This document shows, in pieces, positions 25,742 through 34,470 of a DNA stretch of 64,000 bases. Every line of letters starts with the position of its first letter. Position 1 is the first letter of the stretch. This DNA comes from Paenibacillus piscarius (GTDB lineage: Bacteria > Bacillota > Bacilli > Paenibacillales > Paenibacillaceae), in contig NZ_JAIEUI010000001.1 in assembly GCF_022234545.1 (NCBI RefSeq), positions 666,899-730,898 of the forward strand, written 5' to 3'. Made by a program: the position numbers and the translations under genes. Under the pieces are notes generated by a model. The model was given only the letters and a program-made list of their open reading frames with translations, searched no databases and was not told where the DNA came from.

Positions 25742-26557
25742 ATGAGAAAATTGAGTCTGACTATTGTGCTGCTCCTGGCCATGATCATGATTGCAGCTTG
25801 CGGGAACAGCGGGGCTGATTCTGCGGGACAGACTAGTGTGGCTCCCGGAGACAAGAACAGCCTGGCGGCCGTCAAGACCAGTGGGAAGCTGCGGATCGGA
25901 ACGGAAGGCACCTATGCACCGTTCACGTATCATGAGGCAGACGGCATGCTGACGGGCTTCGATGTCGAAATTGCCGAAGAGGTAGCCAAGCGCCTGGGCG
26001 TGACGCCGGAGTTCATTGAGACCCAGTGGGACGGGATTTTTGCCGGAATGGTTGCCAAACGCTTTGATGTGATCTTCAATGAAGTCTCCATTACGGATGA
26101 GCGCAAGGAGAAATATGATTTCTCCGATCCGTACATCGTATCCAAGGCGGTGCTGATTGTGCCGGAGGATAACCAGGATATTAAGTCTTTTGCAGACCTG
26201 AAGGGCAAGAAGGCCGGACAATCGCTCACCAGCAATCTCGGCCAAATTGCTACCGACAACGGTGCAGAGATCGTATCCATTGAAGGCTTCAATCAGGCGA
26301 TTGACCTGCTGCTCTCGGGGCGGATTGATGCCACTGTCAATGATGGCTTGTCTTATCTCGACCTGAAGAAGCAGAGGCCGGATGTGAAGATTAAGCAGGT
26401 GGATGAGATCGATGAAGGCTCGCATAGTGCAGCTGTCTTCCTGAAGGGCAATAAGGAGCTGGTGCAGGCGGTGAACAAAGCGCTGGCAGCCATGAAGAGC
26501 GATGGAACCTATCTAAAGATTTCCGAGAAGTACTTCGGCGCGGATGTATCAGAATAA
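25742..26557 (+). CDS. tcyA: Polar amino-acid (probably cystine) ABC transporter, binding lipoprotein
   Basis: A 271-residue family-3 solute-binding protein anchored by a lipobox IAAC near residue 20. The mature protein contains the amino-acid-binding blocks LRIGTEGTYAPFTYHE, LTGFDVEIAEEVAKRLG and DGIFAGMVAKRFDVIFNEVSIT. It heads a three-gene importer. The cystine assignment rests on the family look and on the ATPase partner resembling recalled B. subtilis TcyC; another polar amino acid is possible. Confidence 0.75.
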   Translation: MRKLSLTIVLLLAMIMIAACGNSGADSAGQTSVAPGDKNSLAAVKTSGKLRIGTEGTYAPFTYHEADGMLTGFDVEIAEEVAKRLGVTPEFIETQWDGIFAGMVAKRFDVIFNEVSITDERKEKYDFSDPYIVSKAVLIVPEDNQDIKSFADLKGKKAGQSLTSNLGQIATDNGAEIVSIEGFNQAIDLLLSGRIDATVNDGLSYLDLKKQRPDVKIKQVDEIDEGSHSAAVFLKGNKELVQAVNKALAAMKSDGTYLKISEKYFGADVSE

Positions 26558-26619
26558 AATAACGAAATGGACCAGGATGGAGCCGCAGGCTTCCGCCCAG
26601 CAGGTCCGAGAAGGATAGC

Positions 26620-27294
26620 ATGATGATGGATGACCGCCAAATACAAATATTCCTGGATTCGCTGCTGCCTCTGCTGAAGGCCGGAATCGCTTTTACCCTG
26701 CCGCTTGCCCTGGTATCGTTCATCCTGGGTATGGTGCTGGCAGTGCTTACCGCGCTGGCGCGCCTGTCCTCCTGGAGAATTCCGAGGCTGACCGCCAGGT
26801 TCTATGTCTGGGTGATCCGCGGTACGCCGCTGCTGGTACAGCTGTTTATTATCTTCTACGGATTGCCTGCCGCCGGGATTGTGCTGGAGCCGTTCGTTGC
26901 AGCCGTTATCGGGTTTATACTCAGTGTCGGAGCCTATTCCTCGGAGATTGTCCGGGCTGCAATTCTGTCCATTCCCACAGGCCAGTGGGAGGCGGCGTTC
27001 TCGGTCGGCATGACCCGCAGACAAGCGCTGCGCCGGGTCATTCTGCCCCAGGCTGTCCGGGTGTCGGTGCCGCCGCTATCGAATTCCTTCATCAGTCTGG
27101 TGAAGGATACCTCGCTTGCAGCCAGTATTACGTATGTAGAGATTTTCAGAAAAGCCCAGCAGATCACCGCTACCACCTACGAGCCGCTGCTGCTCTATTG
27201 CGAGGCAGCACTGTTCTATCTGCTGTTCTGTTCCGTTCTGTCGGCGCTGCAGAATACGCTGGAGAAGCGGCTGGACAGATATACAGCGAGCTAA
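26620..27294 (+). CDS. tcyB: Amino-acid (probably cystine) ABC transporter, permease
   Basis: A 224-residue HisM/GlnP-type permease with about five membrane helices. The coupling loop motif is AAFSVGMTRRQALRRVILPQA, and the motif VIRGTPLLVQLFIIFYGLP before it is typical of polar amino-acid permeases. Three adjacent ATG codons begin the gene (26620, 26623, 26626); the first has AAGGA at usable spacing. It lies 62 bp after the binding-protein gene and 24 bp before the ATPase. Confidence 0.78.
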   Translation: MMMDDRQIQIFLDSLLPLLKAGIAFTLPLALVSFILGMVLAVLTALARLSSWRIPRLTARFYVWVIRGTPLLVQLFIIFYGLPAAGIVLEPFVAAVIGFILSVGAYSSEIVRAAILSIPTGQWEAAFSVGMTRRQALRRVILPQAVRVSVPPLSNSFISLVKDTSLAASITYVEIFRKAQQITATTYEPLLLYCEAALFYLLFCSVLSALQNTLEKRLDRYTAS

Positions 27295-27318
27295 GGCTAA
27301 GGGGGGTACAACACAATC

Positions 27319-28068
27319 ATGATAGAAATACGCGATCTATATAAGTCCTTCGGTCCGCTGGAGGTGCTGAAGGGTGTTAATCTCACGTTGGAGCACGGCC
27401 GGGTCATGGTCATTATCGGACCTTCAGGCTCCGGCAAAACCACACTGCTGCGCTGCTTCAACCTGCTGGAGATCCCGGATCGGGGCAGCCTGACGCTGAA
27501 TACCGTGAAGCTTGACTTCGCCCCGAGCGCCAAAATTCCGCAGCGTACTGTGCTGTCCCTGCGCCAGCAGACAGGGATGGTCTTCCAGTCCTATAATCTG
27601 TTCCCGCATATGACTGCGCTCGGTAATGTGATGGAAGCACAAGTCACTGTACAGAAGCGGTCCAAGGAGGAGGCGAAGGCGACAGCCATGGTTCTGCTGG
27701 GCAAAGTAGGGCTGGCGGAGAAGGCTGCTGCTTATCCGCACCAGTTATCCGGCGGCCAGCAGCAGCGCGTGGCGATTGCCCGGGCAATGGCGGTGGAGCC
27801 GGAGGTGCTGCTGTTCGATGAGCCGACCTCAGCGCTTGACCCCGAGCTGGTCGGCGAGGTGCTGAAGGTGATCAGGCAGCTAGCCCGGGAAGGGATGACG
27901 ATGGTGATTGTCACCCATGAGATGAAGTTCGCGGCTGACGTGGCCGACCGGATCATCCTGATGGATCAAGGAGTCATTCTGGAGCAGGGAACGCCGCAGC
28001 AGGTGCTGGAGCAGACGAAGAACCCGCGGGCAATGCAGTTCCTGAACCGGCTCGGCAGGGAAGAGTAG
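27319..28068 (+). CDS. tcyC: Amino-acid (probably cystine) ABC transporter, ATP-binding protein
   Basis: A 249-residue ATPase with Walker A GPSGSGKTT, Q-loop VFQSYNLFPH, signature LSGGQQQR, Walker B VLLFDEPTSALDPE and switch IVTHEMKFAADV. The segment LKLDFAPSAK and the VTVQKRSKEEA block resemble recalled B. subtilis TcyC, which has the same length. A strong terminator follows, closing the operon. Confidence 0.82.
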   Translation: MIEIRDLYKSFGPLEVLKGVNLTLEHGRVMVIIGPSGSGKTTLLRCFNLLEIPDRGSLTLNTVKLDFAPSAKIPQRTVLSLRQQTGMVFQSYNLFPHMTALGNVMEAQVTVQKRSKEEAKATAMVLLGKVGLAEKAAAYPHQLSGGQQQRVAIARAMAVEPEVLLFDEPTSALDPELVGEVLKVIRQLAREGMTMVIVTHEMKFAADVADRIILMDQGVILEQGTPQQVLEQTKNPRAMQFLNRLGREE

Positions 28069-28090
28069 TATGAAAGCGGGCTGACACAGC

Positions 28091-28128
28091 AAAGGCAGAC
28101 CGGAGAGATTCCGTATCTGCCTTTTGTT
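28091..28128 (+). terminator. Terminator after the amino-acid transporter operon
   Basis: AAAGGCAGA and TCTGCCTTT form the stem, followed by TGTT. The same hairpin can serve the convergent SLH gene. Confidence 0.75.
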
Positions 28129-28142
28129 GATAGATTTTGGGG

Positions 28143-28820
28143 TTATTTTGTGATAGAATCTCCGTCGCTGACCGACTTCAGATAGTCCAGAGCATTAAAC
28201 AGCATAACGGCGGCTTCTGCGCGGGTGATCTGACTTTTCGGATTGAACTTGCCGGTTGCGTCCAGTGTGTTGATCTTGTACTTCAGCGAGCGCTGGATGC
28301 TTCCCTGATAAGAAGGATTAAGCGCATCGGCATCGGCAATATCCGCCGGTACGATGTTAATCATCGGCAGGTTGCCGGCCTTCTCCACGGCTTGCACCAG
28401 CAGGCTGGTGAACAGCTCCTTGGTAATCGGCTTGGCCGGATCGATGTCCGCCGGAATGTCCACTCCGTTGAAGTGGGCGTTCACGAACGCTTCGGCGTAC
28501 CAGGCTGTATCTTTGATTTTGGGGAATATGGTGCTGATCTTAGGCGCTTTGTTGAAATCGATAGCTGCCAGGCTAAGCTGGAGGCCGCCGGAGATGAACT
28601 GCACGCCTTGGGCGGTGGTTACGGTTCCTCCGGGGAGAAACTGGGTGTCCGAGATGCCTTTGATCAGCCCCCGCTGCTTCAGGGCATTGATCTTATCCTT
28701 GCCGCTCACATTCCCGATATCCTTGAAGCTGCTGTCTGCCGCGAAGCTCTGCGCACCCAGTGTAAGCGAGAGAACCGTGGCCGCGGTCAGCGCTGCAATA
28801 GCCTTCTTGCTGATTATCAT
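28143..28820 (-). CDS. SLH-domain cell-surface protein
   Basis: A 225-residue secreted protein with a signal peptide ending near AQSFA (residue ~28). Three S-layer-homology units follow: about 29-83 (SSFKDIG.....INALKQRGLIKG), 97-150 (KDTAWYAEAFVNAHFNGVD), and 165-215 (FNPKSQITRAEAAVMLFNAL). SLH units bind pyruvylated secondary cell-wall polysaccharide. Apart from the SLH units there is no other domain, so the protein may be structural. It stands alone on the minus strand. Confidence 0.85.
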   Translation of the reverse strand: MIISKKAIAALTAATVLSLTLGAQSFAADSSFKDIGNVSGKDKINALKQRGLIKGISDTQFLPGGTVTTAQGVQFISGGLQLSLAAIDFNKAPKISTIFPKIKDTAWYAEAFVNAHFNGVDIPADIDPAKPITKELFTSLLVQAVEKAGNLPMINIVPADIADADALNPSYQGSIQRSLKYKINTLDATGKFNPKSQITRAEAAVMLFNALDYLKSVSDGDSITK

Positions 28821-28909
28821 CCTGCAATCACCTCTGGTTAAGTTGGCCTTTCCGGCCTTTATCTACCCCCTATACGAATATGTCCGGCAAAAGGTTGCAG
28901 TCCGAGCGG

Positions 28910-29485
28910 CTACATTCTCTCCTGAAACAGAAGATTGCGGTACGGATGCTTGCTGAAGCGTGTCCGGAACAACAGGGCCAGCCCGTTCTCTTCAATAGTG
29001 ACGGACTGGAGTGCACTTGTCTTCACCAGACTGCGCACCATCGTTCTGGCTGTACGGATATCCTTGCACCGGAGTGCCGCTGCAAGGTTATCTGCGAAAT
29101 TGCGGTTACACGCCAGCTCCCGGTACAGTGGAATCACAGCGCGCGCGATGCAGCGGTGAGCATTGGTATTGAAGGTGTAACGGGCCATTCCCGGCGGAAT
29201 CGTCGTCCCGTTGGTATAGAAGCCGACAGGAAGGGGAAACGGAAAAGAGATGAAATAGCCGATGCCGTTCGTACCGTAATTATCGGTGTCCGCCAGGGAC
29301 GGAATGCCGGAGAGTAATCTGCGCATCAGGTCCAGGTCAGCTGAGACGACAGCGGTTGTCCATTCCCTGGCATAGCTGCGGCTAGCGGCAATTCTCCGGT
29401 AAAACGGCAGCATCGCTGCGGCAACCTGGCGCAATACGCGCCCGGTAACAAGCGGCCTTCTTGGTTTAGGTCTAACTTTTGCCAT
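28910..29485 (-). CDS. Hypothetical basic protein with internal duplication
   Basis: A 191-residue protein that I do not recognise. Two halves look like a duplication: QVAAAMLPFYRRIAASRSYAREW / SADLDLMRRLLSGI and CIARAVIPLYRELACNRNFADNL / KDIRTARTMVRSLV. A Gly/Pro/aromatic segment between them (GIGYFISFPFPLPVGFY) is hydrophobic but too broken to be a clear membrane helix. The N-terminus is strongly basic. The ATG at 29485 is preferred because TGAGGA lies about 9 nt upstream; longer starts at 29494 and 29500 are possible. It faces away from fur. Confidence 0.65.
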   Translation of the reverse strand: MAKVRPKPRRPLVTGRVLRQVAAAMLPFYRRIAASRSYAREWTTAVVSADLDLMRRLLSGIPSLADTDNYGTNGIGYFISFPFPLPVGFYTNGTTIPPGMARYTFNTNAHRCIARAVIPLYRELACNRNFADNLAAALRCKDIRTARTMVRSLVKTSALQSVTIEENGLALLFRTRFSKHPYRNLLFQERM

Positions 29486-29657
29486 CCGGATCATCCTCAC
29501 TTTGAAGATTTGTTTCTATAAGATATGGGAAAAGGGCTTCGTGGTGTATAATGGGGTCAGGACTTTTCTTTGGACTGCAAGTTTGTTATGCTTATTTCGT
29601 AACGATTACTACTTAATGGCGGGAATTGTTCTGCTTGTCAGAAAGGTGGGAACCCGG

Positions 29658-30131
29658 GTGAACCCAGTGGCAAATATCAGCCAGCAGTTCGCGGCGCATA
29701 ATTATAAGCTGACTCCCCAGCGAGAGGCGATTTTGCGGGTACTGCTGGATCAAGAGAAGGAACATTTAAGTGTGGAAGAGGTATATATGCTGGTCAAGCG
29801 CAGCTATCCGCATCTCGGGCTGGCAACCGTATACCGTACCTTGGAGCTGCTGTGTGAGCTTCATATTGTCGAGAAGATGAACTTCGGGGACGGCGTGGCC
29901 CGTTATGACCTGCGCGGCGAGGATCACGAGCATATGCACCATCACCTGATCTGTAATGTATGCGGGAAGCTGGAGGAGATCAAGGAGGATTGGCTGACGG
30001 AGCTGGAGGAGCGGCTGGCCCGTGAATACGGCTTCGTTGTGACCGATCATAGGCTGGACTTCAAAGGCACTTATCATAGCTGCAAAGAGACCGGCTGCAA
30101 AGGCGAGAAGGAATGCCGGGCCGTCTCCTAA
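29658..30131 (+). CDS. fur: Ferric uptake regulator Fur
   Basis: A 157-residue iron-sensing repressor. The winged-helix domain (about 10-85) contains YKLTPQREAILRVLLD and the recognition region GLATVYRTLELLCEL. The dimerisation domain has the metal-ligand blocks HEHMHHHLICNVCG and CKETGCKGEKEC. It matches recalled B. subtilis Fur more closely than PerR or Zur (for example KMNFGDGVARYDLR). The GTG at 29658 is the best start, with AGGTGGG upstream; a longer reading from 29502 would add 52 residues without family similarity. A TATAAT box near 29545 may belong to its promoter. Confidence 0.92.
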   Translation: MNPVANISQQFAAHNYKLTPQREAILRVLLDQEKEHLSVEEVYMLVKRSYPHLGLATVYRTLELLCELHIVEKMNFGDGVARYDLRGEDHEHMHHHLICNVCGKLEEIKEDWLTELEERLAREYGFVVTDHRLDFKGTYHSCKETGCKGEKECRAVS

Positions 30132-30157
30132 AGGGAGCGGTGCCTGTGTTACAACAG

Positions 30158-30195
30158 AAAGACGCGTTGCTGAATGATCAGCACGCGTCTTTTTG
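30158..30195 (+). terminator. Terminator after fur
   Basis: AAAGACGCGT and ACGCGTCTTT form a stem with a 15-nt loop, followed by TTTT. Confidence 0.85.
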
Positions 30196-30249
30196 CAAAT
30201 ATATGAATTTATATGTTTCACACGATAAATTATCCTTCTATTTCTCGCT

Positions 30250-30286
30250 GAAACGGTACCGTCCTTTAAAAGGACGGTACCGTTTC
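30250..30286. repeat. 37-bp near-perfect palindrome holding two ACGGTACCGT dyads
   Basis: Two 18-bp arms are separated by a single A. Each arm contains the 10-bp palindrome ACGGTACCGT (30253-30262 and 30274-30283), whose centres are 21 bp apart, about two helical turns. No T-run follows on either side, so it looks more like a double operator than a terminator. Confidence 0.75.
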
Positions 30287-30317
30287 CACTTGTGTGCATA
30301 TTGCGCATTTGCGGCCG

Positions 30318-30998
30318 CTAAGAGCGGTTCGGGACGAAGGATTTGATCCAGGTGCCGAAGCTTCCCGGATTCCGGGTCTGGACCAGCACTACGCCTTCGC
30401 CGCGGAACCGGCAGACCAGCGCCTCGCCGCTGGTTAAGCTGTTCAGCCAGCCGGAGGCTGCTTTTTCTATCTTATAGTGCATATAATCCGGCCAGGCCAC
30501 CAGATGCCCGTTATCGATAATGATCTCCTCGCCGGGCCCCAGATTCACCGCGTGGATCGCGCCGAAGGAGGAGAGGAACACGGTTCCCTTGCCGCTGATC
30601 TCCAGAATGAAGAAGCCTTCGCCGGAGAACAGCCCGCGCGTCAGATTCTGCATCTTGGTATTGACCTGAATGCCCTGGGTTCCGGCCAGGAAGCCGTCCT
30701 TCTGCACGATCAGCTTGTACGAGCCGTCCAGCTCGATGGATTGAATATCGCCGATGGCTCCGGGGGATAGCAGCACCTCGCTCTGTCCGCGTGTGGCGGT
30801 CAGCTCCTGGAAGAAGAACTTCTCCCCGCTCAGCATCCGGCCGAGGCCGCGCATAATGCCGCCGTCAACCGTTCCTCTAAGCTCCACATTCGGCGACATC
30901 GCCACCATTGCGCCCATCTCCGCCTTCACGCTCTCACCAGGCTCCAGCAATACCTTCAGCATCGCGAAGGCGCCGTCATACAGCACATCATATCTCAT
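30318..30998 (-). CDS. AIM24/TIGR00266-family protein
   Basis: A 226-residue, mostly beta-strand protein of the AIM24 (TIGR00266) family, a double-jelly-roll-like fold of unknown biochemical role. Recognisable blocks are LKVLLEPGESVKAEMGAMVAMS, GLGRMLSGEKFFFQELTA and GEGFFILEISGKGTVFLSSFG, which alternate acidic and glycine turns. No signal peptide or membrane segment. GGAGGAGAACG lies just upstream of the ATG. It is a lone gene, divergent from the small protein gene at 31220. Confidence 0.85.
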   Translation of the reverse strand: MRYDVLYDGAFAMLKVLLEPGESVKAEMGAMVAMSPNVELRGTVDGGIMRGLGRMLSGEKFFFQELTATRGQSEVLLSPGAIGDIQSIELDGSYKLIVQKDGFLAGTQGIQVNTKMQNLTRGLFSGEGFFILEISGKGTVFLSSFGAIHAVNLGPGEEIIIDNGHLVAWPDYMHYKIEKAASGWLNSLTSGEALVCRFRGEGVVLVQTRNPGSFGTWIKSFVPNRS

Positions 30999-31219
30999 TA
31001 TCGTTCTCCTCCTGATTCTGCGTTTCTTGGTAATCTAAGTATTCATCAAGAATACTAGAATAAGCAGCCTCCCCGCAAGCAGGCTTGCCGCTTAATGAGC
31101 AGGCTCGGTAAGAAATGAATATAATGAACTCTGCCGGGCATCCTACAGCTGAATATGTTAAAATTAAACTAACAGTGCTAACCGCACTGAATCCAGTATG
31201 ACAAGGAGTGCAGCCGTTT

Positions 31220-31432
31220 ATGGCACGTACACGAACACAAAAAGCTCTGCGCAAGGCAGAGCGCTCAGGAACCTGGTGTGCGGAAAGAAACCGCAGGCTG
31301 AACCAGGATTATGCCGCCATCTCCCAGCATGTCAGAGTAACACCGGGCAAACAACAGCAGTTGAATAAGAACAAACATAAGGAGCGGATCTTCCAGGATG
31401 GCGCTCCTTATCCATGTCTTAAGGCATCCTGA
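31220..31432 (+). CDS. Small basic protein of unknown function
   Basis: A 70-residue, Arg/Lys-rich protein (MARTRTQKALRKAERSG at the start, KQQQLNKNKHKER near the end). The ATG at 31220 is supported by AAGGAG about 11 nt upstream. I recall similar short basic proteins in Bacillales but cannot name a family. The last codons also form an inverted repeat AAGGAGCG / CGCTCCTT (31380-31410), which could act as a weak terminator for either strand. It ends 3 bp before the convergent AraC gene. Confidence 0.55.
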   Translation: MARTRTQKALRKAERSGTWCAERNRRLNQDYAAISQHVRVTPGKQQQLNKNKHKERIFQDGAPYPCLKAS

Positions 31433-31435
31433 AGT

Positions 31436-32254
31436 CTAGGCCTGCGCCCGGCTGTGAATGCGGTACTGCTTGGGCGACATGCCGAACCGGCTGCGGAACA
31501 CACGGTGGAAGTAGGTGTAGTTCGCAAAGCCGCAGGTCTCGGAGACATGCTCCAGCGGCATGGGGCTGAAGGTGATTTTCTCGCGGGCCATGTCGAGTCT
31601 GACATCATTTACATATTTGACAATCGTGGTGCCGAACGCCTCCTTGAACAGATGCACTGCGCGGGAGACCGAAATATCCACATGGCTGGCGACATCTTCA
31701 AGACGGAAGGCATAGGAGGCATGCTCTTCAACGTATTGCTTCATACGGTAAGCCAGATAAGCCTTCGGAGAAATCACGGGCTGGTCGGTCATCAGCCGGT
31801 CAATCTCCATGCAGAGGATCTGCAGATAACACGAGGAGATCTCCGGCGAGGAGTCCGACAGCCGGCGCTGCTCCAGCACAAGCTGGCGGAAGAGGCCGAG
31901 GATATGGTCGCTCAGCGGCAGCCGGAGTACAGCCGGGCGCGTCTTGCGTCCCCACCATTCCTCAATCCAAGGGCCGCTGCAAAAGATATGGTAGTCCCCG
32001 CTCTCAATACGCGGTTTGCCGACCGGGTAGACTTCCTTGTCGATACTTAAGTAGTATGGGTCGGTTGGTGCGAACAGCATCAGATCGCCGCTCTCGACAA
32101 TCGTGATGGCTCCGTTCTCCTTGGTCCGGCTGCGTCCTTCGGTCTGGAGGCGCAGCAGATAATACTGCACGCCTTCACTGCGCGACATATGAAACGGCTT
32201 ACGGTGGAAGGAGAATCCGGCGGATAGAATATGGCAAGCTGCAGTTTGTGTCAT
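31436..32254 (-). CDS. AraC family transcriptional regulator
   Basis: A 272-residue regulator with an N-terminal cupin-like sensing domain and a C-terminal double HTH (about 170-272). The first HTH holds FRLEDVASHVDISVSRAVHLFKEAFG and the second HVSETCGFANYTYFHRVFRSRFGMSPKQYR (key part GFANYTYFHRVFR). The ATG at 32254 has GGGAGGG just upstream; a longer reading adds 13 residues beyond that site. It is divergent from the epimerase/dehydrogenase cassette and is probably its regulator. The ligand is unknown, perhaps a sugar. Confidence 0.88.
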   Translation of the reverse strand: MTQTAACHILSAGFSFHRKPFHMSRSEGVQYYLLRLQTEGRSRTKENGAITIVESGDLMLFAPTDPYYLSIDKEVYPVGKPRIESGDYHIFCSGPWIEEWWGRKTRPAVLRLPLSDHILGLFRQLVLEQRRLSDSSPEISSCYLQILCMEIDRLMTDQPVISPKAYLAYRMKQYVEEHASYAFRLEDVASHVDISVSRAVHLFKEAFGTTIVKYVNDVRLDMAREKITFSPMPLEHVSETCGFANYTYFHRVFRSRFGMSPKQYRIHSRAQA

Positions 32255-32561
32255 GAGCCCTCCCGGAAATGAAATGATAAGCAGATTGTTCATGTTTTAA
32301 TCATATTATTCATTTTATTATATACGCTTTCATATTACCATGTAGCTAAGCAAAAAACATACAAATGATGTGGAGAAGGCCGTATTGCGGCGCAAATCGC
32401 TACATTGACAAACTCTGGAAGCAGTGGATGGAAGTTTAAACTGATGATTCCCTCCGGTGTTTACAGCCCTTTTGTTCAGGTGATGCACTTCAGGCGGAAT
32501 AACTGGAGAATGCGGCGGCAAGATCAGGATGACTCCGGATCATATAAGGAGTGGACAAGGA

Positions 32562-33329
32562 ATGTTGAAGGTAGGACTTCAGCTGTATACGTTAAGAGAC
32601 GAACTGGAACAGGATTTCGAGGGAACCATCCGTAAGGTAGCCGAGATGGGCTACAGCGGCGTGGAGTTCTTCCACTATTTCGGCCGCAGCGCTGAAGCAG
32701 TGAAAGCGCTTCTGGAGGAGACAGGACTCGTTGCTGTAGGAGCACACCGCCCGTATGAGGCGATGCTGAATGATACACAGCAGGAGATCAGCTTCAACCT
32801 GGAGATTGGCAACCGTAATCTAATCGTGCCGTATCTGACGGAAGAACAGCGCAATTGGCCTGAAGTGGCAGCTAACCTGCGGAAGATCGGGGATCAGTGC
32901 CTGGAAGGCGGAGCGGTTCTTTCTTATCATAATCATGATTTTGAATTCACTGAGAAGGTTGAGGGACAGCCTGCGTTCGATTATCTGTTCGACACTGTGC
33001 CTGCAGAGCAGCTGCAGGTAGAGATGGATACCTGCTGGGTGCATTACGGCGGGTATGATCCGGCAGAATATATCCATAAGTATGCAGGACGCCTGCCGAT
33101 CATCCACCTGAAGGATCTGAAGAAGCGCGAAGACGGCTCCCCGGAGACCGTTGTGCTGGGTGAAGGTGAAGTCGATCTGGCTGCTGTTATTGAAGCGGCC
33201 GCTGCGGCTGGCGTGGAGTGGGCAGTGGTAGAGCAGGACTCCTGCAGCCGTTCACCGCTTGCAAGTGTAGAGGACAGCTTGAACTGGATCAGAACATACG
33301 AGAAACAAGGAGGAAGTATTCATGTCTAA
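32562..33329 (+). CDS. Sugar phosphate isomerase/epimerase (xylose-isomerase-like TIM barrel), 1
   Basis: A 255-residue xylose-isomerase-like TIM barrel, a family of metal-dependent epimerases, isomerases and dehydratases acting on sugars or inositols. Blocks seen are VGLQLYTLRDELEQDFEGTI, GYSGVEFFHYFG, the metal-ligand regions SYHNHDFEF, EMDTCWVHYGG and HLKDLKKRE, and a terminal EQDS. The ATG at 32562 follows AAGGAGTGGACAAGG. The gene overlaps the next by 8 nt. It is the first gene of the cassette running to 37527. Confidence 0.87.
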   Translation: MLKVGLQLYTLRDELEQDFEGTIRKVAEMGYSGVEFFHYFGRSAEAVKALLEETGLVAVGAHRPYEAMLNDTQQEISFNLEIGNRNLIVPYLTEEQRNWPEVAANLRKIGDQCLEGGAVLSYHNHDFEFTEKVEGQPAFDYLFDTVPAEQLQVEMDTCWVHYGGYDPAEYIHKYAGRLPIIHLKDLKKREDGSPETVVLGEGEVDLAAVIEAAAAAGVEWAVVEQDSCSRSPLASVEDSLNWIRTYEKQGGSIHV

Positions 33330-34419
33330 CAAACTCAAGATTGCTATTATCGGTTGCGGTGGTATCGCAAACGGCAAACATATGCCAAGCCTGGCCCGCC
33401 AGGAGGATGCTGAAATGGTCGCCTTCTGCGACATCGTGGAAGAACGTGCGCAAGAGGCAGCTAAGACATACGGTGCAGAAGGTGCTGCGGTGTTCACCGA
33501 TTTCCGTGAATTGCTTGCTGCAGGCGGCTTTGACATTGTTCATGTCTGCACACCGAACGACAGCCACTCCGAGATTACGGTTGCTGCACTGGAAGCCGGT
33601 AACCACGTGCTGTGCGAGAAGCCTATGGCCAAGACTGCTGCCCAGGCTAAGGAAATGCTGGATGCCGCTAAGCGTACAGGCAAAAAGCTGTCGATCGCCT
33701 ATCAGAACCGCTTCCGTGCGGACAGCGAATATCTGAAGGGGCTGTGCGAGGGCGGAGAGCTCGGCGATATCTATTACGGCAAGGCCATTGCACTTCGCCG
33801 CCGTGCGGTTCCAACCTGGGGCGTGTTCCTGGATGAGGAGAAGCAGGGCGGGGGCCCGCTGATCGATATCGGTACCCATGCGCTTGACCTGACCCTCTGG
33901 CTGATGGATAACTACAAGCCGCGTATGGTGGTAGGCTCCACCTTCCACAAGCTGGGCCAGCGCAAGAACGCCGCGAACGCCTTCGGCCCGTGGGACCCGG
34001 AGCAGTTCAAGGTTGAAGATTCCGCATTCGGCTTCATTACGATGGAGAACGGTGCTACAATTGTACTTGAATCGAGCTGGGCGCTGAATGTGTCCGAATT
34101 TGGCGAAGCGAAGACACTGCTTGCCGGTACAGAAGGCGGAGCGGACATGAAGGACGGCCTGCGTCTGAACGGGGAGCGTGCCGGACGCCTCTATGAGACC
34201 AAGGTGGACCTGTCCTCCGGCGGAGTTGCCTTCTACAGCGGTGCTGCCGAGAATGAAGCGGACCGTGAAGCACGTCTGTGGCTGCAAGCCGTACGTGAAG
34301 ACAAGGACCCGGTTGTTCTGCCGGAGCAGGCCTATGTCGTTACCCAGATTCTGGAGGCTGTATACGAATCCGCACGTACCGGCCGCGCCGTGTACTTCGA
34401 CGGAAGCACAGACAACTAA
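33322..34419 (+). CDS. Gfo/Idh/MocA family oxidoreductase, 1
   Basis: A 365-residue NAD(P)-dependent dehydrogenase. The Rossmann motif is IAIIGCGGIANGKHMPSL, the signature region CEKPMAKTAAQAKEM carries the usual Lys, and IDIGTHALDLTLWLMD supplies the catalytic Asp/His region. It probably oxidises a sugar or inositol hydroxyl, or reduces the keto form. AGGAGGAAG lies before the ATG inside the end of the previous gene. A second member of the family follows 51 bp downstream. Confidence 0.88.
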   Translation: MSNKLKIAIIGCGGIANGKHMPSLARQEDAEMVAFCDIVEERAQEAAKTYGAEGAAVFTDFRELLAAGGFDIVHVCTPNDSHSEITVAALEAGNHVLCEKPMAKTAAQAKEMLDAAKRTGKKLSIAYQNRFRADSEYLKGLCEGGELGDIYYGKAIALRRRAVPTWGVFLDEEKQGGGPLIDIGTHALDLTLWLMDNYKPRMVVGSTFHKLGQRKNAANAFGPWDPEQFKVEDSAFGFITMENGATIVLESSWALNVSEFGEAKTLLAGTEGGADMKDGLRLNGERAGRLYETKVDLSSGGVAFYSGAAENEADREARLWLQAVREDKDPVVLPEQAYVVTQILEAVYESARTGRAVYFDGSTDN

Positions 34420-34470
34420 GAGCACCTGACCGGTTCACGCGACTATTCAGAGAAAACAGGAGTGGAATCC

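Noticed and set aside
28137..28841. A 234-residue + strand frame over the SLH gene
   Set aside because: The minus-strand product has a signal peptide and three SLH units, whereas this frame shows none.
32400..32440. Promoter with TTGACA at 32405 before the epimerase cassette
   Set aside because: No acceptable -10 lies at 16-18 bp spacing, so a sigma-A promoter is not supported; activation by the AraC protein would be needed.
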